Source: Kiritimatiellia bacterium
Lineage (GTDB): Bacteria > Verrucomicrobiota > Kiritimatiellia > CAIVKH01
Direction: 5' to 3'
Length of the DNA stretch: 64,000 nucleotides
Assembly: GCA_025054615.1 (NCBI GenBank)
Contig: JANWZO010000005.1
Coordinates: 91,283-155,282 of the forward strand
Part shown: one piece after another, positions 9,393-20,067 of the stretch
How the letters are laid out: each line of letters begins with the position of its first letter
How positions within the stretch are numbered: the first letter of the stretch is position 1
Notes under the pieces: model-generated
What the model saw: the letters and a program-made list of their open reading frames with translations, nothing else
What the model was told of the DNA's origin: nothing
Databases searched by the model: none
Position numbers and translations under genes: made by a program

Positions 9393-11381
9393 ATGCACGA
9401 AATCGAGTCGCATCTGAAAGAACAGCGCACGTTTCATCCGCCGCCCGAGTTTGCGCGCCGCGCCCGCATCTCGTCCCTGGCCGAATATGAGCGGCTTTAC
9501 CGGGAATCCGTGGAGAATCCCGGCGAATTCTGGCTGCGGATGACCCGGGAAAACATCGAATGGGCCGTGCCGCCCACCCGCGGGTTTTCTCAGCGATTTG
9601 ACATCATCGGCGAGAAGGCGGAGCCCTATGTGGAATATTTTGCAGACGGCCGGCTGAATGTTTGCGCGAACTGCCTAGACCGGCATATCCGCGCCGGCCG
9701 AGCGAACCGCACCGCGCTGATCTGGCAGGGCGAGCGCGAGGACGAACACCGCACGATCACCTACGGCGAACTGCACCGCATGGTTTGCCGGATGGCAAAC
9801 GTCTTGAAAAAGCATGGCGTCAAAAAAGGCACGACCGTCACCATTTTCATGCCGATGATCCCCGAACTGCCGGCCGCCGTCCTGGCGTGCGCGCGGCTCG
9901 GCGCCATCCATTCGGTCGTGTTTTCCGCATTCAGCCCCGATTCACTGAAAAGTCGAATTCAGGACTGCCAGTCGTACATGGTCCTCACGAGCGACGTCGG
10001 ATTCCACGCAGGCAAGGTTATCGATCTAAAGAACAAAACCGACCAGGCGTTGGCCGATTGCCCGAGCGTTAAAAAGGTGCTCGTCTATAATCGCGGAAAC
10101 ACGCCGGTGTCCATGCAGCCGGGGCGGGACTACTGGTGGCATGAAGAGTTGGCGTCCCCCGACATTTCCGATGACTGTCCAGCGGAAGCGTTTGATGCCG
10201 AAACCCCGCTCTTCATCCTCTACACCAGCGGCAGCACGGGCAAACCCAAGGGAGTCCTGCACACCAGTGGGGGTTACCTGACCTATGCCCATGTAACCTT
10301 CAAATATGTGTTTGACTACCGTGAGGAGGACATCTTTTGGTGCACCGCAGACGTAGGCTGGATCACCGGGCATTCGTATCTCGTCTACGGCCCGCTCTCC
10401 AACGGGGCGACCTGCGTGATGTTCGAGGGCGTGCCGACATGGCCCCAGCCTAATCGGTATTGGAAAATCATTCAGGACCGCAAGGTCACCATTTTTTACA
10501 CCGCGCCCACGGCAATCCGCGCCCTGATGCGGCTCGGCGAGGAATGGCCGAACCAATTTGATTTGTCCTCTCTGCGCCTCCTAGGCACCGTCGGCGAGCC
10601 GATCAACCCTGAGGCGTGGATGTGGTATCACCGCGTCATCGGGCGGGAACGATGCCCGATCGTGGACACGTGGTGGCAGACAGAAACGGGCGGAATCATG
10701 ATCGTCACGCTGCCCGGAGCAATGCCGACCAAACCTGGTTCCGCCGGCCGGCCCTTCTTCGGCGTACAGCCGGTCATCCTCAAGGAAGACGGCACCGAGG
10801 CCGGCGTCGATGAAGGAGGAGCGCTCTTCATCCGGCACTCCTGGCCAGGCATGTTGCGCGGCGTCTATGGCGATCCCCGCAGCGAACTGATCAAAAAAGT
10901 TTATTTCTCCCGCGTGCCGGGCCTTTACTTCACGGGCGATGGCTGCCGTCGCGACGCGGATGGCTACTACTGGCTCCTCGGGCGCATTGATGACGTCTTG
11001 AATGTCTCCGCCCATCGGATATCGACCGCCGAACTCGAAAGTGCCCTCGTATCGCATCCCGCCGTCGCGGAGGCGGCCGTGGTGGGATACCCCCACGAAA
11101 CGAAGGGGCAGGGGATTTACTGCTACGTCACGCTGAAAAAAGGATTCGAGCCGTCGGAAGAGTTGCGGAAGGCGCTCATTCAGACCGTGCGGACCCAGAT
11201 CGGCCCGATCGCAACGCCGGACAAGATCCACTTTGCCGACGCGCTCCCCAAGACCCGCTCGGGCAAGATCATGCGCCGTATCCTTCGAAAGATCGCAGAG
11301 GGCCAGCTCGACCAGATCGGCGACACAAGCACCCTGGCAGATCCCACCGTTGTGGAAACTCTGGTCCGCGGGCGCCTCTAG
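9393..11381 (+). CDS. acs: Acetyl-CoA synthetase
   Basis: AMP-forming ligase converting acetate, ATP and CoA to acetyl-CoA. 662 aa, full length for Acs. The P-loop-like A3 motif is YTSGSTGKPKGVLHTSG near residue 270. The substrate-pocket motif DTWWQTETGG retains the second tryptophan that favours acetate over propionate. The C-terminal domain ends with KTRSGKIMRRILRK; Lys625 corresponds to the lysine whose acetylation inactivates Salmonella Acs, so control by acetylation is possible. GGAGGAG lies just before the ATG. No acetyltransferase or deacetylase gene is nearby. An imperfect hairpin follows the stop. Confidence 0.96.
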   Translation: MHEIESHLKEQRTFHPPPEFARRARISSLAEYERLYRESVENPGEFWLRMTRENIEWAVPPTRGFSQRFDIIGEKAEPYVEYFADGRLNVCANCLDRHIRAGRANRTALIWQGEREDEHRTITYGELHRMVCRMANVLKKHGVKKGTTVTIFMPMIPELPAAVLACARLGAIHSVVFSAFSPDSLKSRIQDCQSYMVLTSDVGFHAGKVIDLKNKTDQALADCPSVKKVLVYNRGNTPVSMQPGRDYWWHEELASPDISDDCPAEAFDAETPLFILYTSGSTGKPKGVLHTSGGYLTYAHVTFKYVFDYREEDIFWCTADVGWITGHSYLVYGPLSNGATCVMFEGVPTWPQPNRYWKIIQDRKVTIFYTAPTAIRALMRLGEEWPNQFDLSSLRLLGTVGEPINPEAWMWYHRVIGRERCPIVDTWWQTETGGIMIVTLPGAMPTKPGSAGRPFFGVQPVILKEDGTEAGVDEGGALFIRHSWPGMLRGVYGDPRSELIKKVYFSRVPGLYFTGDGCRRDADGYYWLLGRIDDVLNVSAHRISTAELESALVSHPAVAEAAVVGYPHETKGQGIYCYVTLKKGFEPSEELRKALIQTVRTQIGPIATPDKIHFADALPKTRSGKIMRRILRKIAEGQLDQIGDTSTLADPTVVETLVRGRL

Positions 11382-11397
11382 CCCACGGCCGCGTGGG
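11382..11397 (+). terminator. Short GC hairpin after acs
   Basis: CCCACG at 11382-11387 pairs with CGTGGG at 11392-11397 around a four-base loop, immediately after the acs stop codon. Only three T residues follow shortly downstream (ATCTTT), so an intrinsic terminator is possible but weak. Confidence 0.3.
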
Positions 11398-11429
11398 ATC
11401 TTTCCGCGCAGAAAACGTTGGATTTCTGA

Positions 11430-12599
<1,170 letters not shown>

Positions 12600-12615
12600 G
12601 AAGAAGGAGTCGAAG

Positions 12616-12975
12616 ATGAGATTCTGCATGCTTGCCATGGCGCCGCCACCCGGCGCGGAGTCCGAACAGTCGCCCTTGTTCATGTTTGGGTGGCTGGCGA
12701 TCATGCTTCTGCTGTTCTATGTGATGTTGATACGTCCCCAGCGCCGACGCGAGAAAGAGCGGCAGGAAATGCTCTCGAAAATCAAGACAGGTGACCGCGT
12801 GCTGTTCGCGGGCGGAATCATTGGCATCGTTTCGAACGTGAAGGAAAAAAGCGTCGTCATCCGAGTTGCCGAGAAGACGAAGCTCGAGGTCGTGAAGGGC
12901 GCGATCAATCAGGTACTGGCGAGCGGCGAGTTGCCCGCCGACGTGGACCAGGAGCATACGCCCGTCTCCAAGTAA
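12616..12975 (+). CDS. yajC: Preprotein translocase accessory subunit YajC
   Basis: Small inner-membrane protein that associates with SecDF and the Sec translocon. 119 aa: a short N-terminal segment, one hydrophobic helix (about residues 19-40, FMFGWLAIMLLLFYVMLIRPQ), the family hallmark IRPQRRREKERQEMLSKIKTGDRV, and a soluble beta domain. The ATG at 12616 has AAGGAG at 12604-12609. The same frame stays open upstream to 12550 inside tgt, but that part does not resemble YajC. It lies between tgt and secDF. Confidence 0.94.
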   Translation: MRFCMLAMAPPPGAESEQSPLFMFGWLAIMLLLFYVMLIRPQRRREKERQEMLSKIKTGDRVLFAGGIIGIVSNVKEKSVVIRVAEKTKLEVVKGAINQVLASGELPADVDQEHTPVSK

Positions 12976-12993
12976 GTTCCGAAGGAGCCCGAT

Positions 12994-15450
12994 ATGGATA
13001 AGCAGTCGGTCTGGAAATGGCTTTTGCTAATCGCGCTTACGGCATGGTCGATCGCAGTCGTCTATCCTCCTTCCGAAAAAATTCGGCTCGGGCTCGACCT
13101 GCAGGGCGGCACGCGCTTCGTGCTCCAGGTCGAAACCGCCGAGCTCGACGAGAACGCCGCGCGCGATGCGCAGGCCCGCGCCATCGAAGTCATTCGAAAC
13201 CGTGTCGATGCGATGGGCGTCGCCGAACCCGTCATCTACGCCGAGCCCGGCAACCGGATCGTCGTGGAAATTCCCGGTCTGAAGACCGAAGACCGCGCGC
13301 GCGCGATCAAGAACATCCAGAGCGCCGCCTATCTCGAATTCCGACTGGTCCACCCGGAAAATGACCGGCTCGTCGAAGACTTCCTGAACAAGGGGGTTGC
13401 TCCAGAGGGATATCGAATTGTGACTGTTCCCACGCCCGGCGGCCGCGAGGAAAAATTGTTGCGGCGCGACAAATCGCGGGATCCCGTCGGCACAACGGAA
13501 GAAGAGGTCCGCCGGCGCGTCGCCGCCTTCAATGCGCCGCCGGGTTACGAGCTGTTGCTCGAGCGCGTGCGGAGGAATGAGCAAGACCTCTTCCGACCCG
13601 CCTACGTGCACAAGCGCGCGGAGCTGAAGGGGGACAGTATTGCTAATGCGGGAATCGACTACGACATGGTTCAGCGCCCGGTTGTCACCCTCAGCTTTGA
13701 CCGCCGCGGAGCCAAGCGTTTCGAAAACCTCACTCGGGATTACGCGCCCGGCGGAGCGAAGAATCCCGGAAACCAGATGCGACAGCTCGCAATCGTCCTG
13801 GACGGCACACTCTATTCCGCGCCCACGATTCGCGAGCCAATCTACGGCGGCAACGCTCAGATCACGGGCAGCTTCACCCTGCGCGAGGCGCAGGACCTCG
13901 CCCTCGTGCTCCGAGCCGGCGCCCTTCCTGCCCCCGTTCGTTTGCTTGAGGAGCGCACGGTAGACCCAACACTCGGGCAGGATTCCATAGCCTCCGGGCG
14001 AACCGCCACGCTGATCGGCGCGGCGGCAACCGTCCTCTTCATGGTCGTTTATTACCAACTCGCGGGCGTCGTGGCGAACGGCGCGCTGCTGATGAACCTC
14101 GTCTTGTTTCCTGTCGCGCTCATCATCACCGGCGGCTTTCTCAGCGTGTTTGCGAACACCGGCGAGGCAGGAAGCGCGGTCCAACTGCCGACACTCACCC
14201 TGCCCGGCATCGCCGGCATCGCCCTCACGATCGGTATGGCGGTCGATGCGAATGTCCTGATCTTTGAGCGCATGCGTGAAGAGCAAAAGCTGGGCAAACG
14301 CTTCAAATTCGTCATCGAGGCGGGCTACCAGAAGGCGTGGAGCGCCATTTTCGACGCCAACATTACGACCTTAATCACCGCCATCATCCTCTTCTGGCAG
14401 GGCACAGGGCCTGTGCGCGGCTACGCCGTCACCCTGTCCGCCGGCGTCATCGTCAGCATGTACACGGCGCTCGTCATCACGCGCATGCTTTTCGACCTGC
14501 TGAGCCGCGGGTCGATTCAGTCGCTCCGCATGCTGGAGCTCATCCGCGAAACACGGTTCGACTTTCTCCGCCATGCCAAGCTATTCATAGGCCTTTCGGT
14601 TGCAGTGATCGTGGCAACATGGGGGGTATTCATTTCAAAGGGACCGGCCAATTTCGGAGTCGATTTTCTCGGGGGCGACGCGGTCACTCTTCAATTTTCG
14701 GAAAAGGCCCCCGTAGATCAGATCCGCGCGACGTTGGAAGCGGCCGGAATTCGAGACGCGACCATCCAATACCAGCGGGCCGCTGTCGTCGAGGGCTCGG
14801 AATCTATCCACGAATATCTGGAAATCAAATCGCCGTTCGGCACGGGCAAGCAGGCCGCCGAGGCCATCACAGGAGCCTTCGCGGCACAGGGATTCCGAGT
14901 GATCAAGGAGGACAGCATCGGCCCGCAAATCGGGCGAGAACTTCAGCGTAAGGCCATCATCGCCACGCTCGCTGCGATGGCGGCGCTTATTATCTATGTG
15001 TCGATCCGGTTTGAATTTCCCTTTGCCGTGGGCGCAGTGGTTGCCGTCTTCCATGACGTTCTCATCGCCGTCGGCGTGTTCTGCCTGCTCGGCGGAACGT
15101 TGGACCTCACGATGATTGCCGCCGTGCTTACGATCATCGGCTACTCGGTGAACGACACGATCGTGATCTTCGACCGGATTCGCGAGAATCTGAAACTGAA
15201 CCCGGGCAAGCCGTTTGCCGAGCTTGCGAATCTCAGCATCAACCAAACGCTGTCTCGGACGATTCTCACGACGTTGACAACCCTGTTTGTTGTCGTTGCG
15301 CTGCTCCTCTTCGGCGGAGGCGCGATCTACGAGCTGTCGATGTTGCTCTTCATCGGCATGATCGCGGGCATTTATTCCACCATCTACATCGCGACGCCCG
15401 TCGCGATGCTCTGGCATCGGAAGGACAAAGCGCCGACCGGTGTCGTCTGA
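12994..15450 (+). CDS. secDF: Protein translocase fusion SecDF
   Basis: A single 818-residue protein joining SecD and SecF, which use the proton motive force to pull secreted proteins through SecYEG. The SecD half has a first membrane helix, the LGLDLQGGTRFVLQV motif (about residues 32-46), a large periplasmic region and a five-helix block with GMAVDANVLIFERMREE. The SecF half begins near residue 510 (ETRFDFLRHAKLF), carries VDFLGGDAV and ends with GYSVNDTIVIFDRIREN. About twelve membrane helices are expected. Fusions of this kind occur in several phyla. The gene follows yajC after 18 bases and its 3' end overlaps the recJ start. Confidence 0.95.
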   Translation: MDKQSVWKWLLLIALTAWSIAVVYPPSEKIRLGLDLQGGTRFVLQVETAELDENAARDAQARAIEVIRNRVDAMGVAEPVIYAEPGNRIVVEIPGLKTEDRARAIKNIQSAAYLEFRLVHPENDRLVEDFLNKGVAPEGYRIVTVPTPGGREEKLLRRDKSRDPVGTTEEEVRRRVAAFNAPPGYELLLERVRRNEQDLFRPAYVHKRAELKGDSIANAGIDYDMVQRPVVTLSFDRRGAKRFENLTRDYAPGGAKNPGNQMRQLAIVLDGTLYSAPTIREPIYGGNAQITGSFTLREAQDLALVLRAGALPAPVRLLEERTVDPTLGQDSIASGRTATLIGAAATVLFMVVYYQLAGVVANGALLMNLVLFPVALIITGGFLSVFANTGEAGSAVQLPTLTLPGIAGIALTIGMAVDANVLIFERMREEQKLGKRFKFVIEAGYQKAWSAIFDANITTLITAIILFWQGTGPVRGYAVTLSAGVIVSMYTALVITRMLFDLLSRGSIQSLRMLELIRETRFDFLRHAKLFIGLSVAVIVATWGVFISKGPANFGVDFLGGDAVTLQFSEKAPVDQIRATLEAAGIRDATIQYQRAAVVEGSESIHEYLEIKSPFGTGKQAAEAITGAFAAQGFRVIKEDSIGPQIGRELQRKAIIATLAAMAALIIYVSIRFEFPFAVGAVVAVFHDVLIAVGVFCLLGGTLDLTMIAAVLTIIGYSVNDTIVIFDRIRENLKLNPGKPFAELANLSINQTLSRTILTTLTTLFVVVALLLFGGGAIYELSMLLFIGMIAGIYSTIYIATPVAMLWHRKDKAPTGVV

Positions 15451-17188
15451 TCGGCTCAAACAACTCCCGGCTTTTCGGGAAAAACGGTGGCGCGACAACG
15501 CGGCTGCCGCGATTCCGGAGCCCGAGTGGGCGCGCGAGCTGAAGCTGCCGCCGCCGATCGCAAGGTTGTTGGCGGCCCGCGGCATCCTCAGCGCAGACCA
15601 GGCGCAGAGCTTCTTGAGCCCTCGCCTGAGTTCCCTGGGAGATCCTTTCGCGCTGCCCAACATGCGCGCCGCCGTCGACCGGATTTGGCAGGCCCTGCTC
15701 AGGAATGAGACGATCGCAGTGTTTGGCGATTACGACGTTGACGGCATTACCAGTACGGCCCTGATGACGCGTGTGCTTCGCGCGATGGGTGGCCGAGTCC
15801 ATCCCTTTCTGCCGCACCGGCTCGAAGAGGGATATGGCCTGGGGCTGGACGCCTTCCGCCGATGTGTCGAAACAGTCCGTCCATCTCTCCTCGTCACGGT
15901 CGACTGCGGGACGGGATCTGTCGACGCTGTTCAGGAGGCCGCCCGCCTCGGGATCGATGTCGTCATCACGGACCACCATGAGCCCGGTTCGCGGACGGCT
16001 CCGGCATTGGCCGTAGTGAACCCGAAGCTGCATGCCGATTCCTCCCTGCATTCGCTTGCCGGTGTCGGTGTCGCGTTCAAACTCTGCCACGCCCTTGTCA
16101 AACAGGGCCGTCTGGACGGTCACCCCGCCGCATCAGCGCTGGACCTCCGCCTGTTTCTCGACCTCGTGGCGATGGGCACCATTGCCGATGTCGTCCCGTT
16201 GGTCGGCGAGAACCGAACCTTTGTCCGTCACGGGCTGTCGGCGATCAACCGAAACGCGCAGCCAGGGCTTCGCGCCCTCATCGACGTCGTAGGCATCGAG
16301 CGGCAGGTGGACGTCTGGGAAGTCAGTTACCTGCTCGCCCCTCGACTCAATGCGGCAGGCCGTCTCGGCGATGCTCAGTGCGCGCTCGAGTTGTTATTGG
16401 CGGATGAGGGGCCGGATCTCGTCCATAGGGCGCGGGCGCTTGACGAGTCGAATCGAAAGCGCCGCGAGCTGGAAGACCAAACGCTTCGCGAAGCCATCGC
16501 CGATCTCGACTCGCGCTTTGACCCGGCGCGCGACTTTGGCCTCGTCGTCGCAGGCGAAGGATGGCATCCCGGCGTCATTGGGATTGTCGCCTCGCGCCTC
16601 CTTCAGCGCTTCGGCCGGCCGACAGTCGTCATCTCCATAAACGGAGAAGAAGCCCGAGGCTCTTGTCGGGGCATCGAGGGCTTCCATGTTGTAAAGGCTC
16701 TTGAACGGTGCGCGGAGCTTTTGGACCGCTACGGCGGACATGCGGCCGCCGCCGGGCTTCAATTGGAGCCCTCGCGTATTCCGAAATTCGCCGACGCATT
16801 CAACAAGGCGGCCGCTGACCTGATGGACCGGCGCCCACCGCAGCCCAGCATCGTCATCGATGGCTGGGTAGGCCTCCACTCGATCGACGAGGATTTTCTC
16901 GAAGCCCTCGACCGACTTCGACCCTTCGGCATCGGAAATCCTGCGCCCACCTGGGCCGTCCGCGGTGTCAGCCTGGCCCAGCCTCCGCGCGTGGTCGGGT
17001 CTGGACACCTCAAGCTGCTGCTCGCCGAAGGCGGTCGGCTTTATGACGCGATCGGCTGGGGGATGGGACCTCGCGAGGTTCCGGAAGGTCCCCTCGATGT
17101 TGCGTTTCAGCCGCGCCGGGAATGGTTCAACGACGTTCAACGCATTTCGCTCCACATTCAGGATTTTCGGCCCGCGACACCTCCGTGA
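15440..17188 (+). CDS. recJ: Single-stranded DNA exonuclease RecJ
   Basis: 5'-3' exonuclease of recombination and repair, 582 aa, the usual size. DHH-domain motifs are intact: FGDYDVDGITST, the VTVDCGTGS segment and TDHHEPG, whose Asp and His residues bind manganese. A DHHA1 region follows with HPGVIGIVASRLLQRF and GGHAAAAG, and an OB-like domain closes the protein. The GTG at 15440 overlaps the secDF end by 11 bases. Its stop overlaps the GTG proposed for ubiE, so these genes are probably translated in series. Confidence 0.95.
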   Translation: MSSDRLKQLPAFREKRWRDNAAAAIPEPEWARELKLPPPIARLLAARGILSADQAQSFLSPRLSSLGDPFALPNMRAAVDRIWQALLRNETIAVFGDYDVDGITSTALMTRVLRAMGGRVHPFLPHRLEEGYGLGLDAFRRCVETVRPSLLVTVDCGTGSVDAVQEAARLGIDVVITDHHEPGSRTAPALAVVNPKLHADSSLHSLAGVGVAFKLCHALVKQGRLDGHPAASALDLRLFLDLVAMGTIADVVPLVGENRTFVRHGLSAINRNAQPGLRALIDVVGIERQVDVWEVSYLLAPRLNAAGRLGDAQCALELLLADEGPDLVHRARALDESNRKRRELEDQTLREAIADLDSRFDPARDFGLVVAGEGWHPGVIGIVASRLLQRFGRPTVVISINGEEARGSCRGIEGFHVVKALERCAELLDRYGGHAAAAGLQLEPSRIPKFADAFNKAAADLMDRRPPQPSIVIDGWVGLHSIDEDFLEALDRLRPFGIGNPAPTWAVRGVSLAQPPRVVGSGHLKLLLAEGGRLYDAIGWGMGPREVPEGPLDVAFQPRREWFNDVQRISLHIQDFRPATPP

Positions 17189-17970
17189 GCGACACCAGCC
17201 GCGCTGGAAAAGCCCAGGCCTCGCGCGTACAGTTCGGCAACATGCAGAACGGCACGCCGAGGACAGAGCCATCCCGCCATGAAGTGTGGCGTATGTTTGA
17301 CCGCATCGCGCCGCGCTATGATCTTCTCAATCGCGTTCTGTCCGGCGGCATCGATGTGCGCTGGCGCGCGCGCATTGCAAAACTCCTCCCGCCCGGCGAA
17401 CGCCTCCGGCTGCTAGACGTCGCAACCGGTACGGCCGACCAAATCCTTTTGCTCATGGAGCGGGCGCCGTCCATTGTCGAGGCAGTCGGCATTGACTTGG
17501 CCGAAAACATGCTTGAGCTTGGACGTGAAAAAGTGTCGCGCCAACTGCCGGGCCGCGCCGTCACGCTCAAGCGAGGTGACGCGCTCGCGATACCGGAGCC
17601 GGATGCCTCGTTCGACGTTTGTACCATCTCGTTCGGCATCCGGAATGTCACCGACGTCGTTGCCGCGCTTCGCGAGATGCGCCGCGTGCTGCGGCCCGGC
17701 GGCCGCGCTTTCGTCCTCGAATTTTCGCAGCCCGAGGCCCGTTGGTTTCGCGCGCTCTATTACTTTTATCTCCGCCATCTCCTGCCCGCCGTGGGCGGCT
17801 GGCTCTCTGGAGACCGCAGCGCGTATCGATACCTGAACGTGACCATCGAATCGTTCCCCAGCGGAGAGGCATTCTGCGAACTCATGCGCCGGGCGGGATT
17901 TTCGAATGTTCACGCAGTTCCCCTTACGATGGGAATCGCGACGATCTACCACGGCGACGCCTCCCCATGA
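17185..17970 (+). CDS. ubiE: Demethylmenaquinone methyltransferase UbiE/MenG
   Basis: SAM-dependent C-methyltransferase that completes menaquinone (or a late ubiquinone step). Family motifs are FDRIAPRYDLLNRVLSGGID, the SAM loop LLDVATGTADQ, ISFGIRNVTD and RPGGRAFVLEFSQP. I give the GTG at 17185 because it overlaps the recJ stop (GTGA); the ATG at 17242 would yield a 242-residue protein with an N-terminus closer to the family norm and is equally plausible. It overlaps the next gene by four bases. Pairing with a MenF-like enzyme argues for menaquinone. Confidence 0.92.
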   Translation: MSDTSRAGKAQASRVQFGNMQNGTPRTEPSRHEVWRMFDRIAPRYDLLNRVLSGGIDVRWRARIAKLLPPGERLRLLDVATGTADQILLLMERAPSIVEAVGIDLAENMLELGREKVSRQLPGRAVTLKRGDALAIPEPDASFDVCTISFGIRNVTDVVAALREMRRVLRPGGRAFVLEFSQPEARWFRALYYFYLRHLLPAVGGWLSGDRSAYRYLNVTIESFPSGEAFCELMRRAGFSNVHAVPLTMGIATIYHGDASP

Positions 17971-19313
17971 GCACGGCCGCGCAGGCCTGGATGGACGCGC
18001 GTGATCGGCTCCTCGCTCGAGCTGCCTCCGCGCGAGGCCCGTGCCGACTTCGCGAGACGGTGGGCGAGCCGGTCGACCTGCTCGACTGGTTGTCCGCTCA
18101 GCAACATCGGATTCGAGGATATTGGCTAGATCGAGATGGCGATCTTGAGGTGGCCGCGATCGGGGAAGCCTTGGAAATCAAGGGCACCGTGCCCGGCGCT
18201 TTTGGACCGTGCGTCGAATCAGCGCGCGCCGCGCTCGCTGACGCCGACCCGGATATGCGTTTTTACGGGGGCTTCCGGTTTGGCCCTTGGCATCCGAGCG
18301 ATCCGGCGTGGCGACCCTTTCAAGCCTATCGATTTATCGTGCCCCAGGTGGAGCTGGTTCGCCGCGGTGATGGGGCGCCCGAACTGGTCTGCAATGTGAT
18401 CGGGTCAGGTCACGGTACGGACGAAGCCGTAAGCATCTTGCGGTCGCTGGCCCCGCTCCCGAGCGCGGGTGTAGCGTCTTCGCGACCCAGTGTGGCGACG
18501 CGCCATGACTCACCGGACCGAGCCGGCTGGATCGAAATGGTCGGCCGAGCGCTGAAGGAAATTCGAGCCGGCGCCCTGCAGAAGATCGTGCTCGCTCGTC
18601 GCGCGTGCTTTACGCTCGACCGGCCGGCCGACCCGTTTTTTTTGATCCGGCGCATACGAGACGAAAGCGGGAAGTGCTTCCTTTATGCCGGAGTGCATGG
18701 GGCGGGGTTCGCGTTCATCGGCGCTTCGCCCGAGCGATTGTTTTCGCGAAGCGGACGTCAGATTTTGAGCGAGGCGCTGGCGGGAACCCGCCCGCGTGGC
18801 ACGTCGCCCGCCGAAGACGCGGCAGCCGCTCGCGCGCTACTCGGCGATCCCAAAGAACGGCGGGAACACCGGCTTGTAGTGGACGGCATCCTCGAATCTT
18901 TGAAGTCTTTGACCACGGACCTGCGCGCCGCCGAAGAGCCAGAAATCTTGAAGCTTGCCCGGGTTCTCCATCTACTGACGCCGATTGAAGGGCGGTTGGC
19001 GGACGGTGTCGACGACGGCCAATTGCTTCACGCTCTTCATCCCACTCCCGCGCTCGGCGGCCAACCCCGCGTCGCGGCCCTAGATCGAATCGCCCAGCTC
19101 GAAGCCTTCGACCGCGGGTGGTACGGCGGGCCTATCGGTTGGATCTCGCGCGACGCTGCCGAATTTGCGGTTGCGATCCGATGCGGGCTGGTGTCGAGTT
19201 CGATGCTTTGTTTGTTCGCAGGAGCGGGAATCGTTGAGGGCTCTGACCCCGAGAGAGAATGGGCCGAAACCGAGTCGAAGCTCTCCGGCTTCCTCGCGAT
19301 GCTGGGTTGCTGA
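17967..19313 (+). CDS. menF: Isochorismate synthase (MenF-like)
   Basis: Chorismate-binding enzyme, 448 aa, predicted to turn chorismate into isochorismate for menaquinone. The C-terminal half has the conserved KIVLARR, GASPERLFSR, EALAGTRPRG, EHRLVVDGI, HPTPALGG and GWYGGPIGW motifs of isochorismate synthases; the N-terminal half is divergent, as usual. The ATG at 17967 overlaps the ubiE stop (ATGA). Salicylate- or siderophore-linked paralogues (EntC, PchA) share these motifs, but the ubiE neighbour favours MenF. No menD, menB or menE is in the window. Confidence 0.88.
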   Translation: MSTAAQAWMDARDRLLARAASARGPCRLRETVGEPVDLLDWLSAQQHRIRGYWLDRDGDLEVAAIGEALEIKGTVPGAFGPCVESARAALADADPDMRFYGGFRFGPWHPSDPAWRPFQAYRFIVPQVELVRRGDGAPELVCNVIGSGHGTDEAVSILRSLAPLPSAGVASSRPSVATRHDSPDRAGWIEMVGRALKEIRAGALQKIVLARRACFTLDRPADPFFLIRRIRDESGKCFLYAGVHGAGFAFIGASPERLFSRSGRQILSEALAGTRPRGTSPAEDAAAARALLGDPKERREHRLVVDGILESLKSLTTDLRAAEEPEILKLARVLHLLTPIEGRLADGVDDGQLLHALHPTPALGGQPRVAALDRIAQLEAFDRGWYGGPIGWISRDAAEFAVAIRCGLVSSSMLCLFAGAGIVEGSDPEREWAETESKLSGFLAMLGC

Positions 19314-19525
19314 TACCGGGCCTCACGGTCGTTCTGGCCTTTCGGATTCCAAAAATAAGGCACGCGCCCTCTCCAAGCCAGTTGCCGTCGGTTGCATCGG
19401 CGTTCGGGCTTCCTAAGTTGAGCTTCGCCGCGGAGGTCCGAGCTGCAGCCCTCGAGAAAGTTGATATCGCAATCGCTTCGCGACGAGGACGTTAGAAAAT
19501 TCGCACAAAAATCATCCGAATCCTG

Positions 19526-19560
19526 TTGACTTTTGGTGGGTCAAAGTGGGACAAAGTGGG
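19526..19560 (+). promoter_or_regulatory. MraZ box: three GTGGG direct repeats
   Basis: Three GTGGG units begin at 19536, 19546 and 19556, exactly ten bases apart, with CAAA between them, 16 bases upstream of the mraZ ATG. MraZ is known to bind tandem GTGGG/TGGGA-type repeats with this spacing in its own promoter. A good -35 candidate TTGACT (19526-19531) abuts the repeats on the upstream side; no convincing -10 was seen at ideal spacing. The arrangement predicts autoregulation of the dcw cluster. Confidence 0.82.
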
Positions 19561-19575
19561 GCAGAAAGTAGCACG

Positions 19576-20067
19576 ATGCCCACCAAATCCCAGATATCGG
19601 CCTCGAGCAGCGTTCCGCTTTCCACCGGCGTTTTTGTCGGGCAATTCCGCCATTTGCTGGACCCGAAGAAACGACTGACGATCCCTTCCCAGTGGCGGGA
19701 CCAAGTGGGCGAACCCCAGCAGCTTTTCGTCATGCCGGGTGTGGATCAACGGTGCCTGACGGTGTTTCCGGCACGCGAACTTGCCAATCGAATCGAGCGG
19801 ATCAAATCGATGTCAGTCGGCGACGGGAAGGGTCGCGATTTCATGCGGCTGCTCGGTTCGCGTTCGGAACTTCTGTCATGGGATGCGCAGGGGCGCATCC
19901 GCGTGAAGGACGAGCTGCTGGACTACGCCGGCCTGCAGTCGGACGTGGTTCTGGTGGGTGCGCTGGAATGCTTCGAACTATGGAGTCCGGACCTATGGCA
20001 AAAACATCAAGAATCCTCCGATACCTCCAGGAATTTGGGCGAGGCGGCGCGGTACGCCGGCTTCTAG
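19576..20067 (+). CDS. mraZ: Transcriptional regulator MraZ
   Basis: First gene of the dcw cluster and autorepressor of it. 163 aa with two AbrB/SpoVT-like DNA-binding halves: the first begins GQFRHLLDPKKRLTIPSQWR (residues about 22-41), the second around LLSWDAQGRIRVKDEL, each keeping the Asp-x-x-x-Arg core. The ATG at 19576 is chosen because the next upstream start (GTG 19546) lies within the DNA repeats. The triple repeat just upstream is the expected operator. The gene's 3' end overlaps the proposed start of the unknown gene that follows. Confidence 0.93.
   Translation: MPTKSQISASSSVPLSTGVFVGQFRHLLDPKKRLTIPSQWRDQVGEPQQLFVMPGVDQRCLTVFPARELANRIERIKSMSVGDGKGRDFMRLLGSRSELLSWDAQGRIRVKDELLDYAGLQSDVVLVGALECFELWSPDLWQKHQESSDTSRNLGEAARYAGF

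Noticed and set aside
13027..14286. Long minus-strand frame inside secDF
   Set aside because: Antisense shadow of the SecD half; composition only.
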